Counted from the first letter of the stretch, positions 32,944-45,461 are shown. The stretch: 64,000 nt of DNA from Ricinus communis (GCF_019578655.1 NC_063264.1:12689213-12753212); one strand, 5' to 3'. The notes: generated by a model from the sequence alone, not told the origin. Made by a program: numbers and translations.

Positions 32944-34394
32944 AATAACCCCAAACTTAGCTCATTGCTTGTCTTCAAGCAATCAAAAGTAAAATAAGGA
33001 AAATAAACCACTAAGGAACAACACTTAAACTGACGGACAAACTAGAGAGCTCCTGCACATATCTTTAACAAGCGTAAGTCAAACAAAAAGAAACGAAGCA
33101 ATCAATTCAAGTATCACAACCAAGATACCAATAATTTGCAAAATATTATCTCAACAAAATTATTCAGAACCAACTCCTCACCAGATTCACTCTAAATCAC
33201 TCAAAGTGTTTAAAGGGTAGTGTTTAATCACTCAATGCATTAACTACTGCCTTACTTACTATATGCTTGCTCTTAAATCCTACTCCTACCACTTATGGAG
33301 AGTCAACAATCATGTCAAGAGGTCTTTATAAGGGTTGTAATGGGGATTAGGTAGGTAGGGGTAGGTAAATTTGGTAAAAGTTGAACCTATGGTGTTCTAC
33401 AATGAAATACATGACCTACACACAAGCCACAATGATCCCAAGTGGTAAAAAATGGACGGTAGTCCAAGGTGGGAAATAGGAATCAAGTCAAAATGTTTAG
33501 CTCACTTACTTTCTTTCTTTTCATCACCTTTCCCTCTTATTCTTCTAGTTATATTTTTTTTTCTTTTTTTTCATAAGGGAAGAACATTCACATAATAGAG
33601 TGGATTTCTTTTGGATTGAAGAAAGCTGCTACAAGATTCCACACTATTCCCAAGACAAAAACTCCTAATAAAAACAACTCATGTGCAGAATCATAACCCA
33701 AAGCAGAATAAAACTAAGTGGCAATGGAATATGATAAAAAAATAGTGAAAGAAGGGGTTATCTATAGAATCAATAAACGAATGAAGGCTATTTGGCTAGA
33801 ATGAAAAACCTAAGTGCCTCTATCATACCAAAGTATTAAACTCTCCTTATGGCCCTCATAAGCATTACCGAGCAAGTTCTAAGAGTAAAGACAGTAATTG
33901 GCACTCTCAACAAGAAACAAATACAAGCATATAAAGTGTATGCTTACAATTTAGGCTCAATTTCTCACAAGTGTGGTTTTGAGTAGGTTCCAAAAAAAAA
34001 TCATCAAAACAAAATTAAATAAACCAAAGCAACTTAGTGCAAAACTCAAACTAATTATCTTACATTCTTTCGCAAAACTCAACACTATCGGTTTTACCTG
34101 ATCACATGGACATAAATAGTATTTCAAAAGCAAGTCAACAGTAAGAGCATCGAAACAAAGTGAAAAATTTTCAAAATTTTACAAAAAATTACATAAAAAA
34201 TAAACAAATAACTGAGATGGGATAAATGAAATGCGATATATACACTAGAAAAGGATCTAAATTTCATATACAAAATAATAAAAACACGAAAACAAGTGTA
34301 TATAAATATCACCACCCAACACTTGAAGGACACACTGTCCTTAGTGTACAAAATATAAGAAATGAAAAAGGAAAAAGAACTAATACTGCCCTGA
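32944..34394 (-). other. Athila-type 3-prime non-coding region and polypurine tract (minus)
   Basis: Reverse complement of 3301-4672. The G-rich tract reads AATAACCCCAAACTTAGCTC in plus text at 32944-32963, just outside the LTR, and TTGCTTGTCTTCAAGCAA follows at 32966-32983. No coding sequence is supported. A pyrimidine-rich run lies near 33550-33575. Confidence 0.72.
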
Positions 34395-35478
34395 CTATAG
34401 GTCCGGAGTGAAAAGACGTGCCTCAGCAGGTATATCAGGGTGCTGGCTGGTCTGTAGTAGAGGAGTGGCTGCTCTCTGAGGATCGGAAGTAATGTCACAT
34501 GCAAGAGCTAGTGGATCAGCAGGAGCAGCGTTAATAGGAGGCTCATCAGGCTGCTGTGTTGAAGGGTGCTCAGTCGGAGAGGGAGGGCCAGCTGGATCAT
34601 CCGCTAAAGGGATGTCAAAATGGCCCTGCTCTGGAACCCAGCTCTATGGACAGGCAGGTGCAAAGTCTGTAGCAAAAATATCATCAAACATGCATTGGCC
34701 ATATAGGCCTCTAACCTACCTCCCTGCTCAATTAGGGCCTGAAGCATAGCCCTCTGCCTCTCAAATTGAGCCATCATCTGGCTTTGAAACTCAGCCTGAA
34801 GCTGTAAAAGGTCCTGCTGAAAAGCCTCTTGTCGAATGAAATGATCTTGCTCTCTCGCCAACCTCGCAGACCGCGCAGCTCTCTAAACTCAATTGGAGAG
34901 ACTCCTAAAACAGCTGATGAAGAACCAGAAGGAGCTGAAGTAGATGGTCTAGAGGAAGACTCCGGAATATCAGAAGAAGGTGGGACATCCTATGTACCAT
35001 GGGCTCGTGGGGCAGGTCGCTCCTCTCTGAGTGCTACCAAAAGTGCATTCCTCAGTCTATACTCTGGTCCTAGCGGACCCTGCCTACGAGTCACCATCCC
35101 CATACTAATCAACTGGGGAAGTCCCAAAGTCTCCATCAACCCCAGCTCTGTCAAATGTGGTATCGCCTCCTCCAAAACTCCTAAGCTCCTAGTCAATCGA
35201 GTAATGTAAGTCCCAAAATAGAAAAATACCTTCTTTGAGTTGTTGTAAAAGGCACTCATCTGTCTAGCCAACAAATATTCCATGTTGACGGACTGGTGCT
35301 GGTGCATGCTGTAAAGTATAAACAGGTCCGGTTCGATAACTACACCACCGCTATCTCCCCTGCCAGTGATGGTCCTAGCCAGCAATGCATGCAAGTACCG
35401 CAGTCCTTTAGGCAAGTTAGATGCCTTGGACTGGCTGGCACTGTACCCCTCAATGTCATCAGAAATCTCGGCCCACAT
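34395..35478 (-). pseudogene. Athila-type post-pol ORF, N-terminus replaced by minisatellite
   Basis: Minus-strand remnant of the ORF that follows pol in this lineage; the function is unknown. Recognisable parts from upstream are MWAEISDDIEGYSASQSKAS, LRYLHALLARTITGRGDSGG, DLFILYSMHQHQSV, FGTYITRL and LPQLISMGMVTRRQGPLGPE (34990-35478). A Gln-rich coiled-coil-like stretch with QRAMLQALIEQGGRLEA follows (34604-34861), then a stop at 34395-34397. Stops and shifts break it between 34861 and 34990 and after 34690. At 35477 it joins the minisatellite in frame, so the 177-codon open frame 34990-35523 starts with a satellite-coded MRKQPRKSGIFVN. Confidence 0.82.
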
Positions 35479-38400
35479 ATTCACAAATATACCACTCTTA
35501 CGGGGTTGTTTTCTCATAATCACAATATAGTCCCTTTTCGGGGTTGTTTTCTCATATTCACAAATATACCCCTCTTATGGGGTTATTTTCTCATACTAAA
35601 AAATATAACCCTTTTATGGTGTTGTTTTCTCAAACTCAAAAATATACCCCTCTTATGGGGTTGTTTTCTCATATTCACAAATATACCCTGTTACAGGGTT
35701 GTTTTCTCATATTAACAAATATACCCCTCTTACGGGGTTGTTTTCTTATATTGACAAATACACCCCTTTTACGGGGTTGTTTTCTTATATTAACAAATAC
35801 ACCCCTTTTACGGGATTGTTCTATCATAATTACAATATATCTCTCTTACGGGGTTGTTTTCTAATTTTGACATATATACCCCTCTTATTAGGTTGTTTTA
35901 TCATATTAAAAAGTATACCCCTTTACAAGGTTGTGTTCTCATATTCACAAATATAATCCTCTTACGTGATTGATTTCTCGTATTCATAAATATATCACTT
36001 TTTTATGGTGTTGTTTACTCATACTCATAAATATACCTAATTTACAGGGTTGTTTTCTTATATTAACAAATATACCCCTCTTACGGGGTTATTTTCTCAT
36101 GTTAAAAAAATATATCCCTTTTATGGCATGTTTACTCATATTGAGAAATATAGCCGACTTAGGGGGTTGTTTTCTTTTATTGACAGATATACCCCTCTTA
36201 TAGGGTTGTTTTATCATATGAAGAAATATACCGCTTTTATCGGTTATTTTTTTGATACTCACAAATATACCATTATGAGGGGGTTTTCTCATATTCACAA
36301 ATATATCCCTCTTACATAATTGTTTTCTAATATGGACAAAAATACCCCCCTTACCATTTTTTCATGTGACAAAATATATCCCCTTTAGGCAGCTGTTTTT
36401 TCATATTTATAAATATATCCCTTTTACGGTGTTGTTTCCTCATACTCACAATACGGAGTTGTTTTCCTCTACTGACAAAAATACCCATCTTATGGAGTTG
36501 TTTTCTCATATTAAAAACATACCCCTTTGATAGGGTTGTTTTCTCATACTTAGAAATATACCCCTCTTCTGTGGTTGTTTTCTCATACTCACAAACATAT
36601 CAGTCTTACCAGGTTGTTTCTCATATTCACAAATATACTCCTCTTACGGGGTTCTTTTCTTATTTTGATAAATACACCCCTTATGGGGGTTGTTGTATCA
36701 TAGTTACAAATATACCTCTCTAACAGGGTTGATTTCTAATATTGACAAATATACCCCTTTTTTGTGTTATTTTCTCATATTAAAAAATATACCCCTGTTA
36801 CGAGGTTGTTTTCTTATATTTACAAATATACCCCAATTATAAGGTTGATTTCTCATATTCATAAATATAACATTTTTAGGGTGTTCCTTCATCATACTCA
36901 TAAATATACCTGACTTACGAGGTTATTTTCTTATACTGACAAATATACCTCTCTTACGAGGTTGTTGTCTCATATAAAAATATATTACCCCTTTTATGGG
37001 ACTGTGTTCTAATACTCACAAATATAACACTATTACGGGATATTTTCTCATATTTACAAATATACCCTTCTTACGGGGTTGTTTTCTCATAATCACAATA
37101 TACCCTTTTTCCGGGTTATTTTCTTATATTCACAAATATACCCCTCTTACGGGGTTATTTTCTCATATTAAAAAAGATAACCCTCTTACGGGGTTGTTTT
37201 CTCATACTAAAAAATATATCCCTCTTACGGGGTTATTTTCTCATACTAAAAAATATATCCCTCTTACGGGGTTATTTTCTCATATTCACAAATATACCCC
37301 TCTTACATGGTTGTTTTCTCATATTAACAAATATACCCCTCTTATGGGGTTATTTTCTTATATTGACAAATATACCCCTTTTACAAGGTTATTCTATCAT
37401 AATCACAATATACCCCTCTTACGGGGTTATTTTTTAATTTTGACATATATACCCCTCTTACTAGGTTCTCTTATCATATTAAGAAGTATACCCCTTTACG
37501 GGGTTGTTTTCTCATATTCACAAATATAATCCTCTTACAGGATTGATTTCTCGTATACATAAATATTTCACTTTTTTACAGTGGTGTTTACTCATAGTCA
37601 CAAATATACCTGATTTACGGGGTTGTTTTCTTATATTGAAAAATATACCCCTCTTACGGGGTTGTTTTCTCATATTAAAAAAATATACCCCTTTTATGGC
37701 GTGTTTACTCATATTGAGAAACATAGCCGACTTAGGGGGTTGTTTTCTTTTGTTTACAAATATATCCCTCTTACGGGTTTGTTTTATCATATGAAGAAAT
37801 ATACCCTTTTTATGGGGTATTTTTCTGATACTCACAAATATACCATTCTAATGGGATTATTTTCTCATTTTCATAAATATACCCCTCTTACGATATTATT
37901 TTTTCATATTCACAAATATACTCCTCTTATAGAGTTGGTTTCTAACATGGGCAAAAATACCTCTCTTATGTTTTTTTTTCCATATAAAAAAATATATCCT
38001 CTTTATGCGATTATTTTCTCATATTCATAAATATATCCCTTTTACGGTGTTGTTTTTTCATAATCACAAATATACTCCACTTATGGGGTTTTTTTCTTAT
38101 ATTGACAAGTATACCCCTCTTACTAGGTTATTTTCATTTATTAAAAAATATACCCCTATTACTGAGCTAATTTGTTATACTCATAAATATATCTCTCTTA
38201 CAGGGTTATTTTTTCATATTCACAAATATACCCCTCTTACGGGGTTGTTTTCTCATCATCACAAATATGCCCCTCTTATGGGGTTGATTTCTCATATTCA
38301 TAAATATACCCTTTTTATGGCGTTGTTTCCTCATTCTAACGATATACCTCGCTTACGTAGTTGTTTTCTTCTATTGACAAAAATACTCCTCTTACGGAGT

Positions 38401-38534
38401 TGTTTTCTCATATTAAAAAATATACCCCTTTAATAGGGTTGTTTTCTCATACTCAGAAAATATACCCCTTTTACGTGGTTATTTTCTCATACTCACAAAT
38501 ACATCACTCTTAAGGGCTTGTTTTCTCATATTCA
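35477..38534 (+). repeat. 39-bp minisatellite, block A
   Basis: About 78 monomers head to tail. A typical unit is seen at 37300-37338; its core is TACCCCTCTTACGGGG followed by TTGTTTTCTCATATT. Monomers vary in the linker (TTCACAAATAT, ATTGACAAATAT, ATTAAAAAATAT, ATGAAGAAATAT and others) and at the CpG in the core. Groups of variant monomers repeat in the same order 1573 bases apart (for example 35955 and 37528, 36151 and 37724). Open frames such as 36996-37529 exist only because 39 is a multiple of three. They repeat FSHIHKYTPLTGL or its two sister frames. Confidence 0.95.
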
Positions 38535-38924
38535 TCACGCTTCTTATTACACTACCATCTGCTAGTTTTTATCTTAAGTCCTAAACTGAGTTTCCCTCAC
38601 ACTTCTAAAGCGTCCTCGCGCTTCTTGAAGGTTTGAAATTTTGACTGCCAGGTGTCATGAGGCAATTGGCCTATTGTGAGGTGGAATTTTCAACATCTTG
38701 CAAACTTTTGGTCATGCAAAAAGCGCCCCCGCGCCTTGAAAGCGACCTTGTGCTTTTGGGATCTTTGTATAACACTTGCATCAACTTTCAAGAATGTTTA
38801 GTCTAAGCTTGGTTCCTTTGGTGCCCTCGTACCTTGAAAGCGACCTCGCGCTTTTCTTATATTAGTGATAATTAATTTGGTTGTTAGGATCAAAATAGAG
38901 ATCAATTGCCCCTTAGGTCAACAT
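38535..38924. other. Non-satellite spacer with GC-rich short repeats
   Basis: A stretch without monomers. It holds three related words: AAAGCGTCCTCGCGCTTCTTG (first 20 bases at about 38607), CTTGAAAGCGACCTTGTGCT (about 38735) and CTTGAAAGCGACCTCGCGCT (about 38834). No ORF or element end is clear. It might belong to the leader or LTR of the copia element nearby, but I cannot show this. Confidence 0.45.
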
Positions 38925-39410
38925 GGTATTTGTGAATATGAGAAAAAAAACTCCGTAAGAGGGGTATATTTGTGACTATGAGAAGACAACCCCGTAAGAG
39001 GGGTATATTTGTGAATATCAGAAAAGACCCCGTAAGAGTGGTATATTTGTGAGAACACAATCCCATAAAAGGAGTATATTTGTTAATATGAGAAGACAAC
39101 CCCATAAGAGGGGTATATTTGTTAATATGTGAAGACAACCTCGTAAGTCGGGTATATTTGTGAGAAAGATTAAACAACACCGTAAAATGGATATATTTAT
39201 GAACATAAGAAATCAACCCCATAAGAGGGGTGTATTTGTGAATATAAGAAATTAACCTTGTAATAGGGGTATATTTTTTAATATGAGAAAATAACACCAA
39301 AAAATGGGTATATTAATCATTATTAGAAATTAACCCGTTAGAAAGGTATATCTATGACTATGATAGAACGACCCCCTAAAAGCAGTGTATTTGTTAATTT
39401 AAGAAAACAA
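38925..39410 (-). repeat. 39-bp minisatellite, block B (reversed)
   Basis: About 12 monomers in the reverse orientation, seen as CCCCGTAAGAGGGGTATATT and variants. It ends at AAGAAAACAA against the truncated copia remnant. Confidence 0.93.
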
Positions 39411-40310
39411 TGTTTGTCAAAGCCACTCAACCATAAGCATTTGAAAGAAACTCATATCGAGTTTCAAAGAGCAAAACACACACTAGACCTCTCATTCAAA
39501 AGAAAAAAAAAGGCACACATGTCCCAAAGGCTAAGCCAAGAGGAACAAAGCATGCATTCATGTATAAGAACAAAAATGTTGATAAATCTTGTTCAGGCAT
39601 GTGTGAAGGTAATCATATGATGTCCAAGCCTCAAGTAAAAGTGGCTAAGAAGACCAATCCAAATCTCATTAAGAATTCTAAGGTCACTTGCCACTATTGC
39701 ATGAGAATTGGATACATCAATGTGAAATGCAAAATAAGGAAAATGCACCTATTCATGAATGAATTTTCCAATGCTAACCCCAAAGGACCCAACCTTGTTT
39801 GGGTATGTAAAATCAAGTGAATTGACTCCTTTTTGTATGTGTGTCTTAAATCCACAAGCATAAATCTTTGGCACGTTGATAGTGGATGTTCAAGGCACAT
39901 GACAGTGACAAGAACCTCTTTGTAAATGTCAAGGACTATAAAGGAGGAAAAGTAACTTTTGGAAATGATGCCAAGAGTAAGGTAATTAGCATCGACTCCA
40001 TTGGTAAGGATGGTAAATCTTTCATTAATGATGTTTTCCTAGTTGATGGTTTGAAACATAATTTTATTGAGTGTAAGTCCATTATGTGATAAAGGGAACA
40101 AAGTTACTTTTGACTCTAATGGATGTCTTGTCAATTCCCTAGTGGATGACAAAGTGATATTCAAAGGAGAAAGAAGTGGCAACAGCTACACAATTGACCT
40201 ACAAAAATTTTCTAAGCAATCTTTTAAGTGTCTTGTGTCTATTAGTGATGAATGGACATTGAAGCATGGAGCTTCTACACAAATTAGCCCAAGAGGAGCT
40301 AGTTAATGGA
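39411..40310 (+). pseudogene. Ty1/copia gag end and protease, broken
   Basis: Start of a plus-strand copia polyprotein remnant, truncated at the satellite. A nucleocapsid knuckle at about 39690-39740 reads CHYCMRIGYINVKC, with the usual His changed to Tyr. The protease box LWHVDSGCSRHM follows, with its catalytic Asp codon at 39878-39880, but in another frame from the knuckle. KGGKVTFGNDAKSKVISI and DGLKHNFIECKSI follow to 40080, then a further shift to NKVTFDSNGCLVNSL and GNSYTIDL. At least three frameshifts or stops make it non-functional. Confidence 0.85.
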
Positions 40311-41389
40311 CTTCCTAAAATGAAGTTCATCAAAGACAAGCCTTGCCAAGCATGTCAAATGGGAAAAGAACATCTATCATCCTTTAAACCCAAAACTATT
40401 GTAAGTACTTCTAGACCACTTTAACTATTTCATATGGATTTGTTTAGACCTACTAGAGTAGCTAGTTTGGGTGGAAAGTCATATGTATTTATGATTGTTA
40501 ATGATTACTCTGGATTTACTTGGGTTAATTTCCTTGCTCATAAAAATGAAGCTTTCAATGTTTTCAAATCTTTTGCAAAAAGTGTTCAAAATGAAAAAGG
40601 GTATTTGATTTCCTCTATAAGGAGTGATCATGGAAAAGAATTTGAAAATGAACTTTTTGAAAACCTTTGTATAGAATTTAGAATTTCTCACAATTTTTCA
40701 TATGTTAGAACTCCCCAACAAAATGAAGTTGTGGAAGGAAAAATAGAACACTAGTGGAAATGGATAGGACAATGCTCAATGAGTATAAACTTCCTTCCTA
40801 CTCTCACGCTGAAGCCGTTAACACTAGTTTTTATGTTGCAAATAGAGTTTTCAAAGACCTTTACTAAAAAAACCTTCTTATGAGCTTTAAAAAGGAAGAA
40901 AACCTAAGGTCTCATATTTTAGAGTTTTTGGTTGCAAATGCTACATTTAAATACCAAGGACAACCTTGGAAAATTTGATGCCAAAACTGACATAGGAATT
41001 TTCCTAGGCTATTCCACCTCAAGCAAAGCTTATAGAGCCTTTAAAAACACGTACTTTAGTAGTTGAAGAGTCTATGAATGTAGTTTTTGATGAATCAAAC
41101 AAGCTTGATATTAGAAAAGGTGTTTGTGTGAATGATCTTGTAGGTGCATTTGAGGAACTCAAAGTGAATGTTGATGACCCTTAAAAAGGAGTAGACGAAC
41201 CTATAAAGGAAATTCAAGAAGATCAACATAATCAAGATGCAGCTCAAGACCCTCAAGAGATGGAAACCTCCCAAAATCTTTCCAAGGCTTGAAACTTCAA
41301 AAAGGATCGTCCTCCTATATAAGTCATTAGAGATTTATCAAAAGGTGTAAGTACTCGTTCTAAACTAGTAGCTTTAAGTAATTTAGCCT
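40311..41389 (+). pseudogene. Ty1/copia integrase, broken
   Basis: Would insert element DNA into the genome. Before it lies the pre-integrase zinc stretch (CQACQMGKEH, about 40348). The core open frame 40434-40754 holds the Asp of MDLFRP (40437-40439), the Asp of IRSDHGKEFEN (40626-40628) and the Glu of VVEGK (about 40734). The usual TPQQNGVVERK reads TPQQNEVVEGK here. After a stop at 40752 the C-terminal part continues in pieces (TMLNEYKLPSY, FKVFGCKC-like, IFLGYSTSSKAYR, then an acidic linker to about 41280). Confidence 0.85.
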
Positions 41390-42255
41390 TATTTCTCAAA
41401 TTGAGCCAAAGACCATTGATGAGGCTCTAAATAATGAAAGTTGGGTGATTGCTATGCAAGATGAACTCAACCAATTTAAGAGAAACAAAGTGTGGGAACT
41501 TGGTCCTAGACCCAGGATAACCAAATTATAGGTTGTAAATGGGTGTTTAGAAATAAGCTAGATGAGAAAGGCTGTATCTCTAGAAACAAAGCTAGATTGG
41601 TTGAAAAAGGTTATAACTAAGAGGAAGGCATTGATTATGATGAGACCTTTGCTCCGGTTGCTAGATTAGAAGCTATTAGGATGCTTTTAGCATATGCATT
41701 TTACATGAATCTTAAGTTGTTTCAAATGGATGTGAAAAGTGCTTTTTTATATGGTTTCATTGAGGAGGAAGTCTATCTTGAGAAACCTCCCAATTTTGAA
41801 GATCATAAGTTTCCCAATCATGTTTTCAGACTTTCTAAAGCCTTGTGTAGGTTGAAGCAAGCTCCTAGAGCTTGGTATGAAAGGCTTAGTTCTTTTTTAA
41901 TTGAAAATGGATTTCAAAAGGGCAAGGTTGACACTAATCTTTTTATAAAGAAACATAAACATGATACTCTAATTATTCAAATTTATGTTATGACATTGTG
42001 TTTGGAGCTACTAATGAGTTGCTTTGTGAGGATTTTGCTAAGTGTATGACTAGGGAATTTGAAATGAGCATAATGGGAGATCTCAAATTCTTCCTTAGTC
42101 TTCAAATCAAGCAATGCAAGGATATGGCATTCATAAACCAATCTAAGTACACAAGAGAACTCCTAAAGAAATTTGAGATGGATGGTTGCAAAGTAGCCAA
42201 AACTCCAATAAGTGCACAACTAAATTGGACAAGGATGAGAAGGGTAAGAGCATAA
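41390..42255 (+). pseudogene. Ty1/copia reverse transcriptase with broken catalytic box
   Basis: Starts near 41399 with PKTIDEALNNESWVIAMQDE and has FQMDVKSAFLYGFIEEEVYL and ALCRLKQAPRAWYERLSSFL in the open frame 41681-42049. The frame breaks exactly in the YVDD active-site box: after TATGTT at 41984-41989 one base is missing, and the following text continues in another frame (FGATNELLCEDFAKCMTREF, GDLKFFLSLQIKQ, FINQSKYTRELLKKFEMDG). The loss falls in the first catalytic Asp codon, so the enzyme is dead. Confidence 0.9.
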
Positions 42256-42931
42256 ATGAAAAGCTCTATAGAGGCAATGATTGGTTTACTCTTATGTTTA
42301 ACTACCTCTAGACCTGATATTATGTATAGCATTTGCTTTTGTACTAGATTTCAATCTTGTCCAAAAGAGTCTCATTTTAATGCTGGAAAAAGAATTCTAA
42401 TATATTTAAAACCTTGAACTAAGGACTTTGGTATCCTAGGAAACATCATTTGATATAATAGGTTATTCGGATGCCAATTATGCCGATAGTTTATTAGATA
42501 GGAAAAGCACCTCCTAAACTTGCCATCTTCTAGGTGAATGCTTAGTGTCCTAGTTTATTAAGAAACATATTTCTATTGCTTTCTCCACTGCTGAAGCCAA
42601 ATATATAGCGGCGGGTTGTTATTGTGCTTAAATCCTTTGGATGAGGCAATAATTAAGAGACTATAGGAGAGAGGTTGATCACATTCCTATCAAATGTGAC
42701 AACACAAGTGCTATAAACCTTTCTAAGAATCTTATTCAACACTCTAGGAGTGAGCACATAGATATTAAACACTATTTTTTGAGAGATCATGTTCAAAATG
42801 GTAGTGTAGTACTAGAGTATATTGATACAATCAAACAACTAGCCGATATTTTCACTAAGCCCCTAAATGAGGAGAGAATGGATTTCATAAAAAGAGAACT
42901 AGGAATGATAGATGGAATCATATTAGCTTAA
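42256..42931 (+). pseudogene. Ty1/copia RNase H, broken, with polyprotein end
   Basis: The last domain, which removes RNA from RNA-DNA hybrids. Pieces in several frames read RPDIMYSICF, ESHFNAGKRI, GYSDANYADS and KCDNTSAINLSKNLIQHSR-like text. The end SEHIDIKHYFLRDHVQNGSV, DIFTKPLNEERMDF, then KRELGMIDGIILA reaches a stop at 42929-42931. Stops near 42415, 42516, 42553 and 42629 break it. The usual copia order (protease, integrase, reverse transcriptase, RNase H) is kept across 39411-42931. Confidence 0.87.
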
Positions 42932-43370
42932 ATTCTTTCCTATGAGTGCTAATCGTGTATATATTTTATTTGTGATGCTTGTACTTGTGCATTCTTTATT
43001 CATGTGCAATTTTATTTTAAGTATTGAGATTGTCTTAGCACTGGATCATTTTTAATCTTTATGCATTTGAATACTCATACATAAAATGATGTGATCAATA
43101 TGAAAAGTGCATACCCATTCGTTCATTTTTATTTGAAATTAGAAAAGGCGCTCGCTTTATAGGTCCATATGCAATCTTGGAAATAACCTTATAAGTGTGC
43201 TCACAACTCCTCTGCACGACTGCAGTTTCTTAAAATTATAGACCCTTGTGTCATCTTCTCTAACCCTTAATCTCCTTACATTATCCTAAATCTCTAGTGT
43301 TTTTACCTAAAATAATTAATTATCACAATTTGAAGCCACCAATTCAACCCTAGTTCTTGGTTATAAGTGA
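42932..43370 (+). other. Downstream flank of the copia remnant
   Basis: Non-coding and AT-rich, with AAGGCGCTCGCTTTATAGG near 43145. It could be the 3-prime untranslated region and part of a 3-prime LTR, but no second LTR copy is present for comparison. It runs into minisatellite block C. Confidence 0.45.
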
Positions 43371-45461
43371 CAACATATCACTCTTACGAGGTTGCTTTCT
43401 AATATTCACAAATATACCCCTCTTACAAGGTTGCTTTCTAATATTAACAAACATACCCCTCTTACAGGGTTGTTTTCTCATATTCAAAAAATATACCACT
43501 TTTACGCGATTTTTTTCTCATATTCATAAACATACCCCTTTTATGGCATTGCTTCATCATACTCATAAATACACCCGACTTACAACGTTATTTTCTTATA
43601 TTGACAAATATACCCATCTTACGAGGTTGTTTTCTCATATTAAAAAATATACCCATTTTACGTGGCTGTTTTCTCATACTCACAAATATACCCCTCTTAT
43701 GGGATTGATTTCTCATATTCATAAATATACCCCTAATACGGTATTGTTTTCTCATATTCACAAATATACTCCTCTTATAGGGTGGTTTTCTCATATTCAC
43801 AAATATACCCCTATTATGGGTTATTTTCTTATATTGAAAAATATACCCCTATTATGGGGCTAATTTGTCGTACACACAATTATACCTTCTTACGGGGCTC
43901 TTTTCTCATATTCAAGAACATACTTCTCTTACGGGGTTGTTTTCTCATATTCACAAAAATACCCCTCTTAAAGGGTTGTTTTCCTATATTGACAAATACA
44001 CCCCTTTTACAGGGTTGTTCAATCTTACTCACAAATATACCCCTCTTACGGGGTTGTTTTCTTATATTCACAAATATTCCCCTCTTACGGGGTTGATTTC
44101 TCATATTCATAAATGTACCCTTTTTACAGTTGTTTCGTCATACTCACAAATATACTCGATTTTGGGGGTTTTTTTATATTGCAAATATACCCCTCTTTCG
44201 CGGTTAAAAATATACCCCTTTTATGGGGTTGTTTTCTGATACTCACAAATATACCTCTCTTACGGGGTTGTTTTCTCATATTCACAAATATACCCCTCTT
44301 ACGAGGTTGTTTTATCATATTAAAAGATATATCAATGTTATGGGGATGCTTTGACTTCTCATATTCATAAATTTATTGCTTTTACGACGTCGTTTACTCA
44401 TACTGGCAAATATACCTGACTTACGGGGTTATTTTCTTAAACAAATATACCGCTCTTATGGGATTGATTTCTTATATTCATAAATATACCCCTTTTATGG
44501 TGTTGTTTCTTCATACTCACAAATATACCCAAGTTATGGGATTGTTTTCTTATATTGACAAATATACCCCTCTTACAGGGTTTTTTACTCATATTAAAAA
44601 ATATACCCCTTTTATGGGGTTGTTTTCTCATACTCATACCCTTTTTATGGGATTATTTTCTCATACTCATAAATATACTCCTCTCTCGGGGTTGTTTTCT
44701 TATCTTCACAAATATACCCTTCTTATGGGGTTGTTTTCTAATATTGAGAAAAATACCTCTCGTACGGGGTTGTTTTCTCATATGAAGAAATATAGTCTCT
44801 TTACGCGGTTATTTTCTCATATTCATAAATATACCCATTTTACGGTGTTGTTTACTCATACTCACAAATACACCACACTGACAAGGTTATTTTCTTATAT
44901 TGACAAATATACCCCTCTTACGGGGTTGTTTTCTCATATTAAAAATATACCCCTATTATGGAGCTAATTTGTCATAGTTACAAATATACCTTTTACGGGG
45001 TTCTTTTCTCATATTGACAAATATACCCCTCTTACGGGATTGTTTTTTCATATTCACAAATACACACCTCTTACAAGGTAATTTTCTGATGTTGATAATT
45101 TACGTGGTTATTCTATCTTATTCACAAATATAACCCTCTTACGAGACTGTTTTCTCATATTCACAAATATACCCGTCTTACGGGTTTGATTTCTCATATT
45201 CACAAATACACCCTTTTTATGACTATGTTTCCACATACTCACAAATACACTCCACTTACGGAGTTGTTTTCTTCTATTGACAAGAATATCCCCCTTATGG
45301 AGATTTTTTCCATATTAAAAAATATACTTCCTTTTATAGAGTTGTTTTCACATACTTAGAAATATATCCCTCTTACGGGATTGCTTTCTCATATTCACAA
45401 ATATACCCTTTTACGACGTTGTTTCCTCGTATTCACAAATATACCGAACTTACAGAGTTGT
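43371..45461 (+). repeat. 39-bp minisatellite, block C part 1
   Basis: About 53 monomers in plus orientation, with the same core and linkers as block A. The marker words GACTTAC or CGACTTAC followed by TTATTTTCTTATATTGACA mark one monomer pair, at about 43572 and 44408. A divergent CGATTTTGGGGG form is near 44156. Open frames such as 43357-43863 and 44458-44967 are satellite frames. Confidence 0.95.

Larger units (their letters stand above)
28614..35477 (-). mobile_element. Minus-strand Athila-type element, 5-prime part lost
   Basis: Read on the minus strand, it begins inside the post-pol ORF at 35477, directly against the 39-bp minisatellite. It continues through the non-coding region, polypurine tract and 3-prime LTR. 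Gag, pol and the 5-prime LTR are missing. The LTR is split by a younger nested solo LTR. Since the 5-prime end is gone, no target duplication can be tested. Confidence 0.85.

Noticed and set aside
34124..34504. 126-codon hydrophobic minus-strand open frame
   Set aside because: It lies in the conserved non-coding 3-prime region and the end of the post-pol ORF. The matching place at 54600-54800 does not keep the frame.
36996..37529. 177-codon open frame starting MGLCSNTHKY
   Set aside because: Entirely minisatellite; the start codon is a CpG-decay variant (ACG to ATG) of the monomer.
35477..38534. Possible CRISPR-like repeat array
   Set aside because: The monomers are contiguous without unique spacers, vary in sequence, and lie in a plant genome among retroelements.
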